Assembly (NCBI RefSeq): GCF_001945395.1
Contig: NZ_MSXV01000004.1
Location: forward strand, 1-64,000
Length of the DNA stretch: 64,000 nucleotides
Direction: 5' to 3'
From: Pseudomonas sp. PA15(2017)
Lineage (GTDB): Bacteria; Pseudomonadota; Gammaproteobacteria; Pseudomonadales; Pseudomonadaceae
Shown here: positions 45,815 through 53,546 of the stretch, piece after piece
Layout: the number at the start of each line of letters is the position of its first letter
Numbering within the stretch: position 1 is the stretch's first letter
The notes under the pieces: generated by a model
Database searches by the model: none
What the model was told of the DNA's origin: nothing
What the model saw: only the letters and a program-made list of their open reading frames with translations
Translations under genes and position numbers: made by a program

Positions 45815-45842
45815 CCTGTAGCCTGTAGCCTGTAGCCTGTAG
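45815..45842. repeat. Four copies of CCTGTAG before rpoZ
   Basis: Four perfect head-to-tail copies of the heptamer CCTGTAG. They end a few bases before TAGACT (45849-45854), a plausible -10 hexamer for rpoZ, and occupy the place of its -35. Copy number could vary between strains. A related fragment (AGCCTGTAGCCTGC) lies at 48662 before ridA, and a looser one at 23054. Confidence 0.85.
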
Positions 45843-45912
45843 CTGCGTTAGACTATCCAGTCCGCTCGCCCATTCGGGCCCAGCTAAATTTGCATTCGTT
45901 ACGAGGAACACC

Positions 45913-46176
45913 ATGGCCCGCGTTACCGTTGAAGACTGCCTGGACAACGTCGATAACCGCTTCGAGCTGGTCATGCTCGCCACCAAGCGCGCTCGTCAGA
46001 TCGCAACCGGCGGCAAAGAGCCGAAAGTGGCGTGGGAAAACGACAAGCCGACCGTGGTCGCCCTGCGTGAAATCGCCAGCGGCCTGGTAGACGCCGAGAT
46101 CGTCGCCCAGGAAGACATCATCGAAGAGGAACCGCTGTTCGCTGCCTTCGAGGAAGAGGCGAACGAGCCTCTGTAA
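45913..46176 (+). CDS. rpoZ: RNA polymerase omega subunit
   Basis: An 87-residue protein: [20 protein letters not shown], the conserved ATKRARQIA, then [16 protein letters not shown]. It stabilises RNA polymerase and forms part of the ppGpp site. The ribosome site (GAGGAAC) is 7 bases upstream. It lies between gmk and spoT. Confidence 0.96.
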   Translation: MARVTVEDCLDNVDNRFELVMLATKRARQIATGGKEPKVAWENDKPTVVALREIASGLVDAEIVAQEDIIEEEPLFAAFEEEANEPL

Positions 46177-46236
46177 GCCTATGCCGGGTCGAAAGCGTAC
46201 GTCGCAGGTGGACAATGCACGGCAGGGGAGCTTCCC

Positions 46237-48345
46237 ATGCCGAGCATAGACGCCCTCGCCGACAGGCTTTCAGGCTACCTGGGCGACGAACAGGTCAACC
46301 TCGTTCGTCGCGCCTACTTCTACGCCGAACAGGCGCACGACGGGCAACGCCGCCGCAGCGGAGAAGCCTACGTGACCCATCCGCTGGCGGTGGCCAGCAT
46401 CCTCGCCGACATGCACATGGATCATCAGAGCCTGATGGCCGCCATGCTGCACGACGTGATCGAAGACACCGGCATCGCCAAGGAAGCCCTGCACGCGCAG
46501 TTCGGCGAGTCCGTGGCGGAGCTGGTGGATGGGGTCAGCAAGCTGACCCAGATGAACTTCGAGACTAAGGCCGAGGCGCAGGCCGAGAACTTCCAGAAGA
46601 TGGCCATGGCCATGGCGCGCGACATTCGCGTGATCCTGGTCAAGCTGGCCGACCGCCTGCACAACATGCGTACCCTGGAAGTGCTGTCCGGCGAGAAGCG
46701 CCGACGCATCGCCAAGGAAACCCTGGAAATCTACGCGCCCATCGCCAACCGGCTGGGCATGCACAGCATGCGCGTGGAATTCGAGGACCTGGGCTTCAAG
46801 GCCATGCATCCGATGCGCTCCGAGCGCATCCGCGCCGCCGTGCGCCGCGCCCGTGGCAACCGCAAGGAAATCGTCACCCGGATCGAGGAATCGCTGCTGC
46901 ACTGCCTCGAACGCGAAGGCCTGAGCGGCGAGGTGGTGGGCCGCGAGAAGCACCTGTACAGCATCTACCAGAAGATGCGCGGCAAGCGTAAGTCGTTCAA
47001 CGAGATCATGGACGTCTACGCCTTCCGTATCGTGGTCGACAAGGTCGACACCTGCTACCGCGTGCTCGGCGCCGTGCACAACCTGTACAAGCCGCTGCCG
47101 GGGCGCTTCAAGGATTACATCGCGATTCCCAAGGCCAACGGCTACCAGTCGCTGCACACCACGCTGTTCGGCATGCATGGCGTGCCCATCGAGATCCAGA
47201 TCCGTACTCGTGAAATGGAAGAGATGGCCAACAACGGCATCGCCGCGCACTGGCTGTACAAGTCCAGCGAGGACGAACTGCCCAAGGGCAACCACGCCCG
47301 CGCCCGCCAGTGGGTCAAGGGCGTGCTGGAGTTGCAGCAGCGCGCCGGCAACTCGCTGGAGTTCATCGAGAGCGTGAAGATCGACCTGTTCCCGGACGAG
47401 GTCTACGTGTTCACGCCCAAAGGTCGCATCATGGAGCTGCCAAAAGGCTCCACGGCCGTGGACTTCGCCTACGCAGTGCACACCGACGTCGGCAATACCT
47501 GCATCGCCTGCCGCATCAACCGCCGCCTGGCGCCACTGTCCCAGGCCCTGGAAAGCGGCTCCACGGTGGAGATCGTCAGCGCGCCGGGCGCTCGCCCCAA
47601 CCCGGCCTGGCTGAACTTCGTGGTCACCGGCAAGGCGCGCACCCATATCCGCCACGCACTCAAGCTGCAGCGCCGCTCGGAATCGGTAAACCTCGGCGAG
47701 CGCCTGCTCAACAAGGTACTGGCGAGTTTCGAGAGCCACCTCGACAAAGTGCCTGCCGAACGCCAGCTGGCCGTACTCAACGAGTACCGCCTGGAAACCT
47801 TCGACGATCTGCTCGAAGACATCGGCCTGGGCAACCGCATGGCTTACGTGGTGGCGCGCCGCCTGCTGGCCAGTGACGGCGAGGAACTGCCGAACGCCGA
47901 AGGCCCCCTGGCGATTCGCGGCACCGAGGGCCTGGTGCTCAGCTACGCCAAATGCTGTACGCCGATTCCGGGCGACCCGATCGTCGGCCATCTCTCGGCC
48001 GGCAAGGGCATGGTGGTGCACATGGACACCTGCCGGAACATCAGCGAAGTGCGCCACAACCCGGAGAAGTGCATCCAGCTGGCCTGGGCCAAGGATGTCA
48101 CGGGCGAATTCAACGTCGAACTGCGCGTCGAGCTGGAGCACCAGCGCGGTCTCATCGCGTTGCTGGCCGGCAGTGTCAACGCCGCCGACGGCAACATCGA
48201 GAAGATCAGCATGGACGAGCGTGACGGCCGCGTCAGCGTCGTCCAACTGGTGGTCAGCGTGCATGACCGCGTGCACCTGGCCCGGGTGATCAAGAAGCTG
48301 CGCACCCTGCCTGGCGTCATGCGCATCACGCGTACGAAAGCCTGA
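46237..48345 (+). CDS. spoT: Bifunctional (p)ppGpp synthase/hydrolase SpoT
   Basis: A 702-residue long-form RSH enzyme. The N-terminal HD hydrolase is intact (AAMLHDVIEDTGI, VKLADRLHNMRT) and the synthetase part has YQKMRGKRKSFNEIMDVYAF with RFKDYIAIPKANGYQSLHT. Then come TGS (VYVFTPKGRIMELPKGSTA), a Cys-bearing helical/zinc-finger part (YAKCCTPIPGDPIVGHLS) and a C-terminal ACT domain. It balances ppGpp in response to carbon, fatty-acid and iron stress. It is followed by a repeat and ridA. Confidence 0.96.
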   Translation: MPSIDALADRLSGYLGDEQVNLVRRAYFYAEQAHDGQRRRSGEAYVTHPLAVASILADMHMDHQSLMAAMLHDVIEDTGIAKEALHAQFGESVAELVDGVSKLTQMNFETKAEAQAENFQKMAMAMARDIRVILVKLADRLHNMRTLEVLSGEKRRRIAKETLEIYAPIANRLGMHSMRVEFEDLGFKAMHPMRSERIRAAVRRARGNRKEIVTRIEESLLHCLEREGLSGEVVGREKHLYSIYQKMRGKRKSFNEIMDVYAFRIVVDKVDTCYRVLGAVHNLYKPLPGRFKDYIAIPKANGYQSLHTTLFGMHGVPIEIQIRTREMEEMANNGIAAHWLYKSSEDELPKGNHARARQWVKGVLELQQRAGNSLEFIESVKIDLFPDEVYVFTPKGRIMELPKGSTAVDFAYAVHTDVGNTCIACRINRRLAPLSQALESGSTVEIVSAPGARPNPAWLNFVVTGKARTHIRHALKLQRRSESVNLGERLLNKVLASFESHLDKVPAERQLAVLNEYRLETFDDLLEDIGLGNRMAYVVARRLLASDGEELPNAEGPLAIRGTEGLVLSYAKCCTPIPGDPIVGHLSAGKGMVVHMDTCRNISEVRHNPEKCIQLAWAKDVTGEFNVELRVELEHQRGLIALLAGSVNAADGNIEKISMDERDGRVSVVQLVVSVHDRVHLARVIKKLRTLPGVMRITRTKA

Positions 48346-48722
48346 CGCGCCGCACCACTCACCTCAACGATCTTTGTGCGCATAAAGCGGCAACTACAAC
48401 GCAGAAGCTGCCGTTCGCCGATCTACCGTGGGAGCGCGCCATGCGCGCGAAAAATCGCGGGCATGAACTGGGCGTCCCCGCCCGCTCCCACATGCAATCA
48501 CCTGTCCATCCTATGGGAGCGACCGGCCGCCTCGCCGCTTAGCGGCCAAAATCGACGATCTGGTCTGCAAGATCATGAACAGGTTCTTATGACTACCTGG
48601 AAGCGTCATCGCCTATCCAAAAGGCGCAACGACGCCGGTCTTGGCTTGAGGCGGCGAACGCCAGCCTGTAGCCTGCCCGCGTCCGTCTTGCAGCCTGAAG
48701 CTGCCCTATCAAGGAGTTCTCC
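48346..48722. other. Repeat-containing spoT-ridA intergenic region
   Basis: A 377-base region holding composite element copy D (48366-48589) and then, at 48662, AGCCTGTAGCCTGC, related to the heptamer array before rpoZ. The final 40 bases hold the ridA ribosome site (AAGGAG). No promoter could be assigned with confidence. Confidence 0.6.
48366..48589. repeat. Composite repeat element, copy D
   Basis: The left arm begins at AACGATCTTTGTGCGCATAA and is decayed at the very end. The right end GATCATGAACAGGTTCTT (-48588) is the best terminal sequence of the family. A REP core (48429-48492) lies in the middle. The right arm contains CCGCTTAGCGGCCAAAATCG, whose reverse complement recurs in copy C, and CTGGTCTGCAAGATC, shared with copy A. 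Confidence 0.78.
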
Positions 48723-49103
48723 ATGAGCAAGAGCGTCATCAACAGCGACAAGGCCCCGGCCGCCATCGGCACCTATTCTCAGGCCATCAAGGCCGGCAAC
48801 ACCGTCTACCTGTCCGGGCAGATCCCGCTGGACCCCAAGACCATGGAGCTGGTGGAAGGCTTCGAAGCGCAGACCGTGCAGGTCTTCGAGAACCTCAAAT
48901 CGGTGATCGAAGCGGCTGGCGGCACCTTCAAGGATGTGGTCAAGCTGAACATCTTCCTCACCGACCTTTCCCACTTCGCCACCGTCAACGAAGTGATGGG
49001 CCGCTACTTCCAGCAGCCCTATCCGGCTCGCGCCGCCATTGGCGTGGCCGCCCTGCCGAAAGGCGCCCAGGTGGAAATGGACGGCATCCTGGTCATCGAC
49101 TGA
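48723..49103 (+). CDS. ridA: RidA family enamine/imine deaminase
   Basis: A 126-residue trimeric Rid protein that hydrolyses reactive enamines such as those from PLP-dependent threonine or serine dehydratases. Signatures are [28 protein letters not shown], and the end [20 protein letters not shown] with the catalytic Arg. It commonly sits downstream of spoT in Pseudomonas. Confidence 0.96.
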   Translation: MSKSVINSDKAPAAIGTYSQAIKAGNTVYLSGQIPLDPKTMELVEGFEAQTVQVFENLKSVIEAAGGTFKDVVKLNIFLTDLSHFATVNEVMGRYFQQPYPARAAIGVAALPKGAQVEMDGILVID

Positions 49104-49142
49104 TGCTGCCGCAGGCCCGCAGCGTCGGCTCCGGGCCGCTCT

Positions 49143-50000
49143 TCAGCGCTCCCGCAATACCGCGGCATAGCCTTCGCGATAGCTGGCGTATTGCGGCGCC
49201 CAGCCCAGCGCCCGGGCCCGGGCGTTGCTGCAGCGCTTGCTGCCGGAGCGGCGCACTGCGGCATCCTCGGCCCAGTGCTCGACCCCGAGCTGCTCACGCA
49301 GCCAACCGACCACCTCATGCAGGGGCGCAGGCTCGTCGTCCACGCCGACGTAGCAATCGTCCAGTGTCTTGCCCGCCAGATCGGCCTGCAGCAGAAAGGC
49401 CAGCAGACCGGCCGCGTCATCGGCATGAATGCGATTGCCGAACAGCGGCGGCTCGACCGACACGCGGTACCCCATGCGCACCTGCTTGAGCAGCCATTCA
49501 CGCCCCGGTCCGTAGATACCCGTCAGGCGCACCACGGTAGCGGGTATGCCGCTGCTCCAGGCCACCTGCTCGGCCTCACGCATGATCCGACCCGAATAGC
49601 TCTGCGCTTCGGCTGGCGACGCCTCGTCGATCCACTCGCCACCTGCCTGGCCATAGACACCGCTACTGGAGACGAACAACAGCCGCTTCGGAAGCTGTCC
49701 GCGCTCCCGCAACCAGCCCAGCACGTGGCGCAGCCCATCGACATAAGCCTGGCGGTAGCCTGTTTCGTCATGCTGCGTGGCAGCGGCGCTGTACACCAGG
49801 TAATCCAGCTCCTCGCGGGGCCACTGGTCGGGGCAGTCGGCCTGGAGCAGATCACCGGCCACCGGCGCGATGCCTGCGGGCAATTCAGCCACGTTGCGGC
49901 GCATGCCATAGACCTCCCAGCCCGCGCCATGCAGGCGCACGGCCAGCCGGCCACCTACATCGCCGCATCCGGCGATCAGCACCCTTGCAACTTTGCTCAT
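49143..50000 (-). CDS. NAD-dependent epimerase-like SDR protein
   Basis: A 285-residue extended short-chain dehydrogenase: the dinucleotide motif VLIAGCGDVGGRLAVRLH at the start, YSAAATQHDETGYRQAY and SSSGVYGQAGGEWIDEASP, with a Tyr-x-x-x-Lys-like SYSGRIMREAE that lacks the usual Lys. It is similar to uncharacterised YeeZ-type proteins. No sugar-nucleotide pathway genes adjoin it. It is convergent with ridA and divergent from the exbB operon. Confidence 0.82.
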   Translation of the reverse strand: MSKVARVLIAGCGDVGGRLAVRLHGAGWEVYGMRRNVAELPAGIAPVAGDLLQADCPDQWPREELDYLVYSAAATQHDETGYRQAYVDGLRHVLGWLRERGQLPKRLLFVSSSGVYGQAGGEWIDEASPAEAQSYSGRIMREAEQVAWSSGIPATVVRLTGIYGPGREWLLKQVRMGYRVSVEPPLFGNRIHADDAAGLLAFLLQADLAGKTLDDCYVGVDDEPAPLHEVVGWLREQLGVEHWAEDAAVRRSGSKRCSNARARALGWAPQYASYREGYAAVLRER

Positions 50001-50077
50001 CGAAACCTCTCCCAGCCTGGCAAGTACTCAAAAAGCACTCACAAACGTAATAAAGTTACACTAACGCTTTCATGAAC

Positions 50078-50096
50078 AAGAATTACTTGCAATAAT
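50078..50096. promoter_or_regulatory. Candidate Fur box before exbB-exbD-tonB
   Basis: AAGAATTACTTGCAATAAT (50078-50096) sits in an AT-rich stretch about 70 bases before exbB. It agrees only partly with the 19-base Fur consensus (roughly 11 of 19 by eye). The link to a TonB energising operon, known to be iron-regulated in Pseudomonas, makes it plausible but unproven. Confidence 0.3.
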
Positions 50097-50165
50097 GCTT
50101 AGCCTTTTTTTCCGCGCTGCCCGTGGCTGCGCAGGTCACCGCCCTCACATTTAGGTCCGGCAAGC

Positions 50166-51299
50166 ATGAACTCTATCGCCCATAGCGCCAAGCCAACCAA
50201 CCTCGCCGCACGGCCGCAGCGCCTCGGTGCCTCTCTTGCCCTGTTGCTCAGCCTGACGCTGGCCCCAATCGCGGGCTTTGCTGATCAGTCGGCGCCGGCT
50301 CCCGCCCAACCTGCCGCCACGCAGCCGACCACCGAGCAGCCTGCAGCAGCCGAGCCGCAAGCACAGTCGCTGTCTCCAGAGGCCGCGGCGCAGGTCGATG
50401 CCCTTGGCGACAAGCTCGAGGCACTCGGCCCACAGGCTACGCCCGAGCAGTTGAACGAAGCACGCCAGCAGTTCTTCAGCGAGAACAACATCGCGCCGCA
50501 GGATGCAGACAAGCTGAACCAGGCACTGGCCGCCGAGCAGAGCGCCGACGCACAGGCGCTGAATAGCGACCCTGCCGCCGAAGCCGAGCAGGTCTTCCAC
50601 GACCTGTCGCCGTGGGGCATGTACCAAGGCGCCGACGTAGTGGTGAAAAGCGTGATGATCGGCCTGGTGCTGGCTTCGATCCTCACCTGGACCATCTGGA
50701 TCGCCAAGACCATCGAGCTGGTTACCGCACGCCGCCGCCTGCGCCGCGAGATCGTCGAACTCAAGGGCGCACGCAACCTGGCCCAGGCCAGTGACCAGGC
50801 CCGTGCCAAGCACAGCTTCAGCGAAATCCTCATCGAGGACGCCCGCGAAGAACTGAAGCTCTCGGCCTCCAGCCGCGAGAAGGAAGGCATCAAGGAGCGT
50901 GTCAGCTTCCGCCTCGAGCGCCTGGTCGGCGCCTGCGGTCGCGACATGAGCAAGGGTACCGGCGTGCTCGCCACCATCGGTTCCACCGCACCCTTCGTCG
51001 GCCTGTTCGGTACCGTGTGGGGCATCATGAACAGCTTCATCGGCATTGCCAAAACCCAGACCACCAACCTCGCGGTGGTCGCCCCCGGTATCGCCGAAGC
51101 CCTGTTGGCCACCGCACTGGGTCTGGTCGCGGCGATCCCGGCGGTGATCATCTACAACGCCTTCTCGCGCTCGATCAGTGCCTACAAGGCCCAGGTCGCC
51201 GATGCCTCGGCCCAGGTGCTGCTGCTGGTGAGCCGCGACCTGGACACGCTGCCGGGCCATGATCGCGCCCAGCAGCCTCACGTGGTCAAGGTGGGTTAA
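50166..51299 (+). CDS. exbB: TonB-system energiser ExbB
   Basis: A 377-residue inner-membrane proton-channel subunit. The N-terminus is a signal-like helix (about residues 20-41), followed by an Ala/Pro/Gln-rich periplasmic extension (to ~150) typical of Pseudomonas ExbB. The MotA/TolQ/ExbB core has helices VVKSVMIGLVLASILTWTIW, GVLATIGSTAPFVGLFGTVW and LLATALGLVAAIPAVIIYNA. It forms a complex with ExbD and TonB to energise outer-membrane siderophore and haem receptors. It is 4 bases before exbD. Confidence 0.95.
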   Translation: MNSIAHSAKPTNLAARPQRLGASLALLLSLTLAPIAGFADQSAPAPAQPAATQPTTEQPAAAEPQAQSLSPEAAAQVDALGDKLEALGPQATPEQLNEARQQFFSENNIAPQDADKLNQALAAEQSADAQALNSDPAAEAEQVFHDLSPWGMYQGADVVVKSVMIGLVLASILTWTIWIAKTIELVTARRRLRREIVELKGARNLAQASDQARAKHSFSEILIEDAREELKLSASSREKEGIKERVSFRLERLVGACGRDMSKGTGVLATIGSTAPFVGLFGTVWGIMNSFIGIAKTQTTNLAVVAPGIAEALLATALGLVAAIPAVIIYNAFSRSISAYKAQVADASAQVLLLVSRDLDTLPGHDRAQQPHVVKVG

Positions 51300-51303
51300 G
51301 ACC

Positions 51304-51732
51304 ATGGGGCTTCATCTCAACGAAAACGGCGGCGACGATCTCCAGGAAAACCACGAGATCAACGTCACGCCCTTCATCGACGTGATGCTGGTGCTGCTGA
51401 TCATCTTCATGGTCGCCGCGCCACTGGCCACCGTCGACGTGAAGATCGACCTGCCCGCCTCCAGCGCCAAGCCGGCGCCGCGGCCGGAGAAGCCAATCTA
51501 CCTGAGCATCAAGGAAGACAAGAAGCTGTACCTCGACAACGACGAAGTACAGCCTGCGATGCTCGGCGCCACCCTGGACAAACTGACCCAGAACGACAAG
51601 GAAAAAACCATTTTCGTGCGCGGTGACAAGGGCGTCGAATACGGCGACCTGATGGAAGTCATGGACACCCTGCGCGGTACTGGTTACCTGAAGATCGGCC
51701 TGGTTGGCCTGGAGACGGTCGGCGCGCAATGA
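51304..51732 (+). CDS. exbD: TonB-system energiser ExbD
   Basis: A 142-residue protein with one transmembrane helix (INVTPFIDVMLVLLIIFMVA), which carries the essential Asp, and a periplasmic peptidoglycan-associated domain (IYLSIKEDKKLYLDNDEV). The ATG at 51304 (MGLHLNENGG) is the normal family start. It overlaps tonB by four bases and belongs to the exbB-exbD-tonB operon. Confidence 0.95.
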   Translation: MGLHLNENGGDDLQENHEINVTPFIDVMLVLLIIFMVAAPLATVDVKIDLPASSAKPAPRPEKPIYLSIKEDKKLYLDNDEVQPAMLGATLDKLTQNDKEKTIFVRGDKGVEYGDLMEVMDTLRGTGYLKIGLVGLETVGAQ

Positions 51733-52472
51733 AGAAATCCAGCCGCACGTTCTCCTGGGGTGCCAGCCTGGTCATCGTGGTTGGGCTGCACGTTGGCCTG
51801 TTCCTCTGGGCCATGTACTGGCAGCCCCAGGCGACACCTATCGAACTGCCGCCACCGGCGGCGATGATCGTCGAGCTGGAGCCCTTGCCGCCAGCCGCGC
51901 CCAAGCCTGCTCCGCCGCCGCCACCGGAAGTGGTTCCGGAGGAGCCCGAGCCGCAGCCGAAAATCGCCGAAGCGCCTAAGCCTACGATCGCGGTGACGCC
52001 GCCCAAGCCGAAGCCCAAGCCAAAGCCGCCGAAACCCAAGCCGCCCGAGCCCAAGCCACCGGAGCCCCAGGAGCAGCCGCCAGAAGAGGCGCCGCCAGCA
52101 CCGCCCGCCCCGGCAGAAGCCAAGCCGGCCGCACCGCAGCAGGCACAGGTCAGTTCACCGAGCGCGGCGGAACGAACCTGGCAGAGCGAACTGCTGGCCC
52201 ACCTGGCCAAGTACAAGCGCTACCCCGAAGACGCGCGTCGTCGCGGTCTCGAGGGCGTCAACCGCCTGCGCTTCGTGGTCGATGCCGACGGCAAGGTGTT
52301 GTCGTACACGCTGGTGGGCAAGTCCAGCAGCGCTTCGCTGGATCGGGCCACGCTGCAGATGATTCGTCGCGCGCAGCCGCTGCCCAAGCCGCCCGCGGAC
52401 GTACTGAGGAACGGCAGCATCGAAATCGTCGCCCCGTTCGTCTACTCGCTGGAGCGTGGCCGCAGCCGCTGA
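51729..52472 (+). CDS. tonB: TonB energy transducer
   Basis: A 247-residue protein: N-terminal anchor helix SLVIVVGLHVGLFLWAMYW, then a Pro-Lys/Pro-Glu-rich linker (residues ~60-130, with PKPKPKPPKPKPPEPKPP) and a C-terminal TonB domain (YKRYPEDARRRGLEGVNRLR, LVGKSSSASLDRATLQMIR). It spans the periplasm to energise TonB-dependent receptors. It overlaps exbD by four bases. A strong stem-loop follows. Confidence 0.94.
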   Translation: MKKSSRTFSWGASLVIVVGLHVGLFLWAMYWQPQATPIELPPPAAMIVELEPLPPAAPKPAPPPPPEVVPEEPEPQPKIAEAPKPTIAVTPPKPKPKPKPPKPKPPEPKPPEPQEQPPEEAPPAPPAPAEAKPAAPQQAQVSSPSAAERTWQSELLAHLAKYKRYPEDARRRGLEGVNRLRFVVDADGKVLSYTLVGKSSSASLDRATLQMIRRAQPLPKPPADVLRNGSIEIVAPFVYSLERGRSR

Positions 52473-52486
52473 CCGCAGGTCTTCAT

Positions 52487-52518
52487 CTGCCCCGGCAACC
52501 GCCGGGGCAGCGCTTTTA
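52487..52518 (+). terminator. Terminator of the exbB-exbD-tonB operon
   Basis: CTGCCCCGGC (52487-52496) pairs perfectly with GCCGGGGCAG (52501-52510) across AACC, 15 bases after the tonB stop. The tail CGCTTTTA is only a short T-run. The 10-bp GC stem makes termination or mRNA stabilisation likely. Confidence 0.7.
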
Positions 52519-52614
52519 CAAGCCGCCTGCTGCGGACATCTCTTGAGCACCCTGAATGGTTGGTTCCCTTGAAGACAGCGGCTATGCTTGGCGCCATCTC
52601 AATGGATTAAGACT

Positions 52615-53538
52615 ATGACCCTCACCGAACTGCGCTACATCGTGACGCTCGCCCAGGAACAACACTTCGGCCGCGCGGCGGAACGTTGTCACGTCAGCCA
52701 ACCCACGCTATCGGTGGGCGTCAAGAAACTCGAAGACGAGCTCGGCGTACTGATCTTCGAGCGCAGCAAAAGCGCCGTGCGCCTGACCCCCGTCGGCGAG
52801 GGCATCGTCACCCAGGCGCAGAAGGTGCTGGAGCAGGCCCAGGGCATTCGCGAACTGGCCCAGGCCGGCAAGAACCAGCTGGCCGCACCACTGAAGATCG
52901 GCGCCATCTATACCGTCGGCCCGTACCTGTTCCCTCATCTGATCCCGCAGCTGCACCGCGTGGCCACCCAGATGCCGCTGTACATCGAGGAAAACTTCAC
53001 CCATGTGCTGCGCGACAAGCTGCGCACCGGCGAACTGGATGCGATCATCGTCGCCCTGCCGTTCCAGGAAGCCGACGTGCTGACCCTGCCGCTGTACGAC
53101 GAGCCTTTCTATGCATTGCTGCCGGCGGATCACCCATGGACGGCCATGCAAACCATCGACACCAAGCTGCTCAACGACAAGAGCCTGCTGCTGCTCGGCG
53201 AAGGCCACTGTTTCCGTGACCAGGTGCTGGAGGCCTGCCCGACCCTGCGCAAGGGCGAGGAGCATGCCAAGCACACCACGGTGGAATCCAGTTCGCTGGA
53301 AACCATTCGCCACATGGTTGCCTCGGGCCTGGGCGTATCGATCCTGCCGTTCTCGGCCGTCGACAGCCACCATTACGCGCCTGGCGTGATCGAGGTTCGC
53401 CCGCTCAGCCCGCCGGCGCCCTTTCGCACCGTGGCCATCGCCTGGCGTGCCAGCTTCCCGCGCCCCAAGGCCATCGAAGTGCTGGCCGACTCCATTCGCC
53501 TGTGCTCGGTCGCCAAGCCACTGCCACGTAACGCCTGA
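52615..53538 (+). CDS. oxyR: Hydrogen-peroxide sensor OxyR
   Basis: A 307-residue LysR-type activator of catalase and peroxidase genes. The winged helix is MTLTELRYIVTLAQEQHFGR with SQPTLSVGVKKLEDEL. The sensor domain has the redox cysteines at C199 (GEGHCFRDQ) and C208 (LEACPTLR), the same spacing as E. coli. The ATG at 52615 gives the family length and recG begins 8 bases after the stop, the oxyR-recG pair known from other Pseudomonas. Confidence 0.96.
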   Translation: MTLTELRYIVTLAQEQHFGRAAERCHVSQPTLSVGVKKLEDELGVLIFERSKSAVRLTPVGEGIVTQAQKVLEQAQGIRELAQAGKNQLAAPLKIGAIYTVGPYLFPHLIPQLHRVATQMPLYIEENFTHVLRDKLRTGELDAIIVALPFQEADVLTLPLYDEPFYALLPADHPWTAMQTIDTKLLNDKSLLLLGEGHCFRDQVLEACPTLRKGEEHAKHTTVESSSLETIRHMVASGLGVSILPFSAVDSHHYAPGVIEVRPLSPPAPFRTVAIAWRASFPRPKAIEVLADSIRLCSVAKPLPRNA

Positions 53539-53546
53539 GGACCGCG

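Noticed and set aside
45815..45842. CRISPR-like repetition
   Set aside because: Units are 7 bases without spacers; a simple tandem repeat.
46270..48276. Minus-strand open frame of 668 codons
   Set aside because: Antisense to spoT; composition typical of a shadow frame.
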